From Nephromyces sp. MM_2019 (taxonomy: Eukaryota > Apicomplexa > Aconoidasida > Nephromycida), in contig JADHZB010001894.1 in the NCBI GenBank assembly GCA_015657535.1, positions 74,674-138,673 on the forward strand: 64,000 nt of DNA, written 5' to 3'. The notes beneath the pieces were generated by a model. The model was not told the DNA's origin. It saw nothing but the letters and a program-made list of their open reading frames with translations, and searched no databases. Both the position numbers and the translations under genes were made by a program. Positions 61,409-64,000 of the stretch are shown piece by piece. Numbering within the stretch: position 1 is the first letter of the stretch; every line of letters begins with the position of its first letter.

Positions 61409-64000
61409 CTGTGGAAAACAAAATCAAAGTGATGGCATGAAAGAGATTTCTCCACGTCTCAAGCATCACCGTGGTATCAGCCTGCAATTTCTTAGCAAGA
61501 TAAGGCTAAAATACATCCTTGGAAAATCAGAAAAGCTAGAGATAACGTTCAGTCACGAGTAACAGCGCAGCGATTTATATTCGAAAAGAAGGAGTTCAAA
61601 TATGAATCTAGCTGGCAGCATTTCAGTTAAAAGCAAACTAAGGGGTGAGAAGCCTGGAAGCCTATAAATATGCCAATATTAATAGATTCTGTTTATAAAA
61701 AAATCATAAACAGTCTTCAATATTTCTTAAATACGATATAATATGCTGCTTTTGGCACACAATGACTTATTCGTGTGTTGGAAAACCTGCCACACGCACA
61801 CCAAAATGAAAATACGGCAGAGAGAACAACAGTATGGAGTGTGCTCCTCTAAGCGAAGTACACAACTACAAATAATTGCTGCGGCAAGCCGATCGCAAGA
61901 TGAGCCCCATCACTGATGAAGATAGCCTAAAAATATAATTTTATTTTAACCCATACTCTATCCAAATATGTATTCTCCTAGATGATCTCTTGTCGCATAC
62001 CCCATATACTGGATAATCGAGATAGAGGAGGGACGGTTGATTAGTCATTGGGATCCAATAGAAAACGCCTCTTCGGCCTAGAAACACGTCCTCGCTGACG
62101 CTTCAGCTGAATTTTAATAGTTTGCAAAGTTCTTTATTGCACTACAAATTTGTTTTTTACCCTTTGTTATGACAGAGATTTTTGTGCTCTGCAAGAACAT
62201 AAGGTAGAAAAGGTATCAGGATTCTCATTCCCCAATAGATCGCGCGATTATTGCTACGCTATTACTAATAAGTTGGTGCACTGATATTTTTTATGATGCC
62301 CTTTGACACGTGCCAGCGTTCCGTGGGCAGCTAGGGCAACACACAGAGCAACACACAGTGTACATGTGTGATAGCAATGCAGCAGTATATCTAGTGGCAA
62401 ACAACATGCCCCATTCACTAAAATGACTATGTGTTTGCTTGTCAAAATATATCTTAGCTCGATGTGATACACGCTGTTATAAGCTGTGATGTCATCGAAT
62501 CATAAACAGCAAGTGAAATTGTAATAGTCATCCGAAGCAGACTACACACACTTCATTTCATTTATTCTGAGCCCTTTTGTGGTAGCTAAGAGATGCTATT
62601 GTCAGCAAATATAGTGCTAGGTATCTGTAAGGCAACTGGCATCGTGGTAGCTGAGATACTTCACAATGGAGGTACATGATAGCAGCTAGCTAGATTTAGT
62701 CCATAAATACTTTTTAATGCGAAGTTTTCCTGACAACGTGATCACTCGTAAAAAATCGCCAAAAAAACTTCCATTCTACGGGCGAACATCCTCTGGTTGC
62801 ACTATACCTAAGTGCATATCTGGAAGCGTTATCGCTCCGCATGCCAGAAATAAAAGCTTTAAAAAAATATTGCTCACAGCTGCCTCTAGTTGAATACATA
62901 TGAAGAAAATTATAAATATATGCGCACAGGCACCACAGCTACAAGCCTACTATCATTTGAGCTCCAGAGATGAATGATTGCTTATTTTATTGAATAACGG
63001 CAAGTGATTACAGGAAGCCTTTACAGCTTGCACATTTTGCGTGCATGTATATGTTAATTTTCCACAGTCTGGTAAAGCCTTTTCCCAGATTTGCATATAT
63101 GGAGAAAATATGTAGCCGAAATTAGCACTATAATATGCAAAATATTAAGGCATGAAACACTGAGATATGAGTTACTACTATGCTATTCTAAATCTGCATA
63201 AAATGATAAAAAATTCCGTTATCTGATATTCGTAGTGGCTTGTCAGAAAATTGATATAACGCAAAAATAATCTCAAACTATGCTAAAGAATCGAAATCAA
63301 ATTTGCTTTGCTGGTTGCAGTTTATTAGAAACCGCATTTAATCATATAAGTTGATGCTGTAGCAAAAAACTTAAAGTGGAATGCAGTGAGAGGAACATTT
63401 GTTTCCCACAATAATTGGGTACAAGTATAAGTTACTGGATAGAAGATTCTGTAACCTTATGGCTATTAGCGTTAATAAAGCACAGGAAGGGTGGTCCTCA
63501 AGTTGGTTAATGAAATGTATTGTGCTCATCTCATTACAGCTTCAACCCTCAAACTATCTGCTTTGTTGGGGTTATGCTACTGCCAGTATCGATGTTATCT
63601 TTCCGTAATACAAGGTTTTCTTTACCAAAAGTTTTATTACTTTCGCTTCTCATGCAAAAAGTTCCCAGCAGAATGCCGTTTTGCCAAGCACAACATTATA
63701 TTTTTCAATTTTGAGGTTCCTTAGAATATTGTAAGAAAGAATTTTGAAGCTTGTATGTGTTGACTTATGCCATAAAATATGCAGGATAGCTGTTGTAAAA
63801 ATTTCCTTTAGGAAGAAGTGAATTAAATCAATGCGTGCTGCTATACCGACTGTGGCACACTGCCACGCTTTGATGCTATTTTTTTTAAATTGTTAACTTC
63901 TTTAAAAGTTTTAAAATATTTGGATAGATAAAGCTTTATAGGCGAGGTGCTTATTGTTTAACGTTATTTTTCAGTTTGTGGTGTAACATGGTTGCAGCTA
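61409..64000. other. Region 5' of SEC12; first SEC12 exon expected here, otherwise nothing firm
   Basis: No initiating exon could be fixed. A minus-strand frame near 61868-61925 (AIFISDGAHLAIGLPQQLF, then a GTAGTT donor) would join the first supported SEC12 exon in phase 0 but does not resemble the family. At the right end, plus-strand frames around 63399-63724 show no domain. Confidence 0.4.

Overview
The window looks like nuclear DNA from an intron-rich protist, most likely an apicomplexan. The genes are broken into many exons with GT-AG (and two likely GC-AG) junctions. One gene has the fibronectin-II plus PA14 layout of the apicomplexan LCCL/lectin-adhesive family partner FNPA. Other genes are eukaryotic trafficking, autophagy and ribosome-biogenesis factors. 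I saw no rRNA, tRNA, CRISPR array or bacterial operon structure, and the species cannot be named from the sequence. One assembly gap (Ns) lies at 1632-1743.

Layout. 1-17084 (+): one very large multi-exon gene, or possibly more than one, of unidentified function. Its introns are full of GT/CA microsatellites and G-rich minisatellites. 17085-20856: no gene recognised. 20857-25658 (+): UTP25/DEF, 8 exons, 949 codons, all splice phases closing. 26926-30956 (+): FNPA-like secreted protein. 31319-33557 (-): ZGPAT-like CCCH/Tudor/G-patch protein, 3 exons, 614 aa. 33558-37035: no gene recognised. 37036-39528 (+): Qb-SNARE resembling NPSN, 4 exons, about 259 aa. 40262-40980 (+): small basic protein in six tiny exons, not recognised. 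41841-44982 (-): ATG16, 2 exons, 598 aa. 45361-46064 (-): two possible exons of an unknown gene. 48405-61408 (-): SEC12/PREB WD40 protein spread over at least eleven small exons, with a C-terminal membrane anchor. 61409-64000: nothing firm.

The genes do not form a pathway. SEC12 (COPII budding at the ER), the Qb-SNARE (vesicle fusion) and ATG16 (ATG8 lipidation) all serve membrane traffic, but their proximity is probably chance. UTP25 acts in the nucleolar small-subunit processome, and ZGPAT-like proteins act in transcription or splicing in the nucleus. The FNPA-like protein is expected to be secreted.

Exon models were built by hand from reading frame, splice dinucleotides and phase. Where the phases close over a whole gene (UTP25, ZGPAT, ATG16, SNARE, small basic gene) the model is strong. 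In FNPA and SEC12 several junctions remain unresolved and are marked as such.
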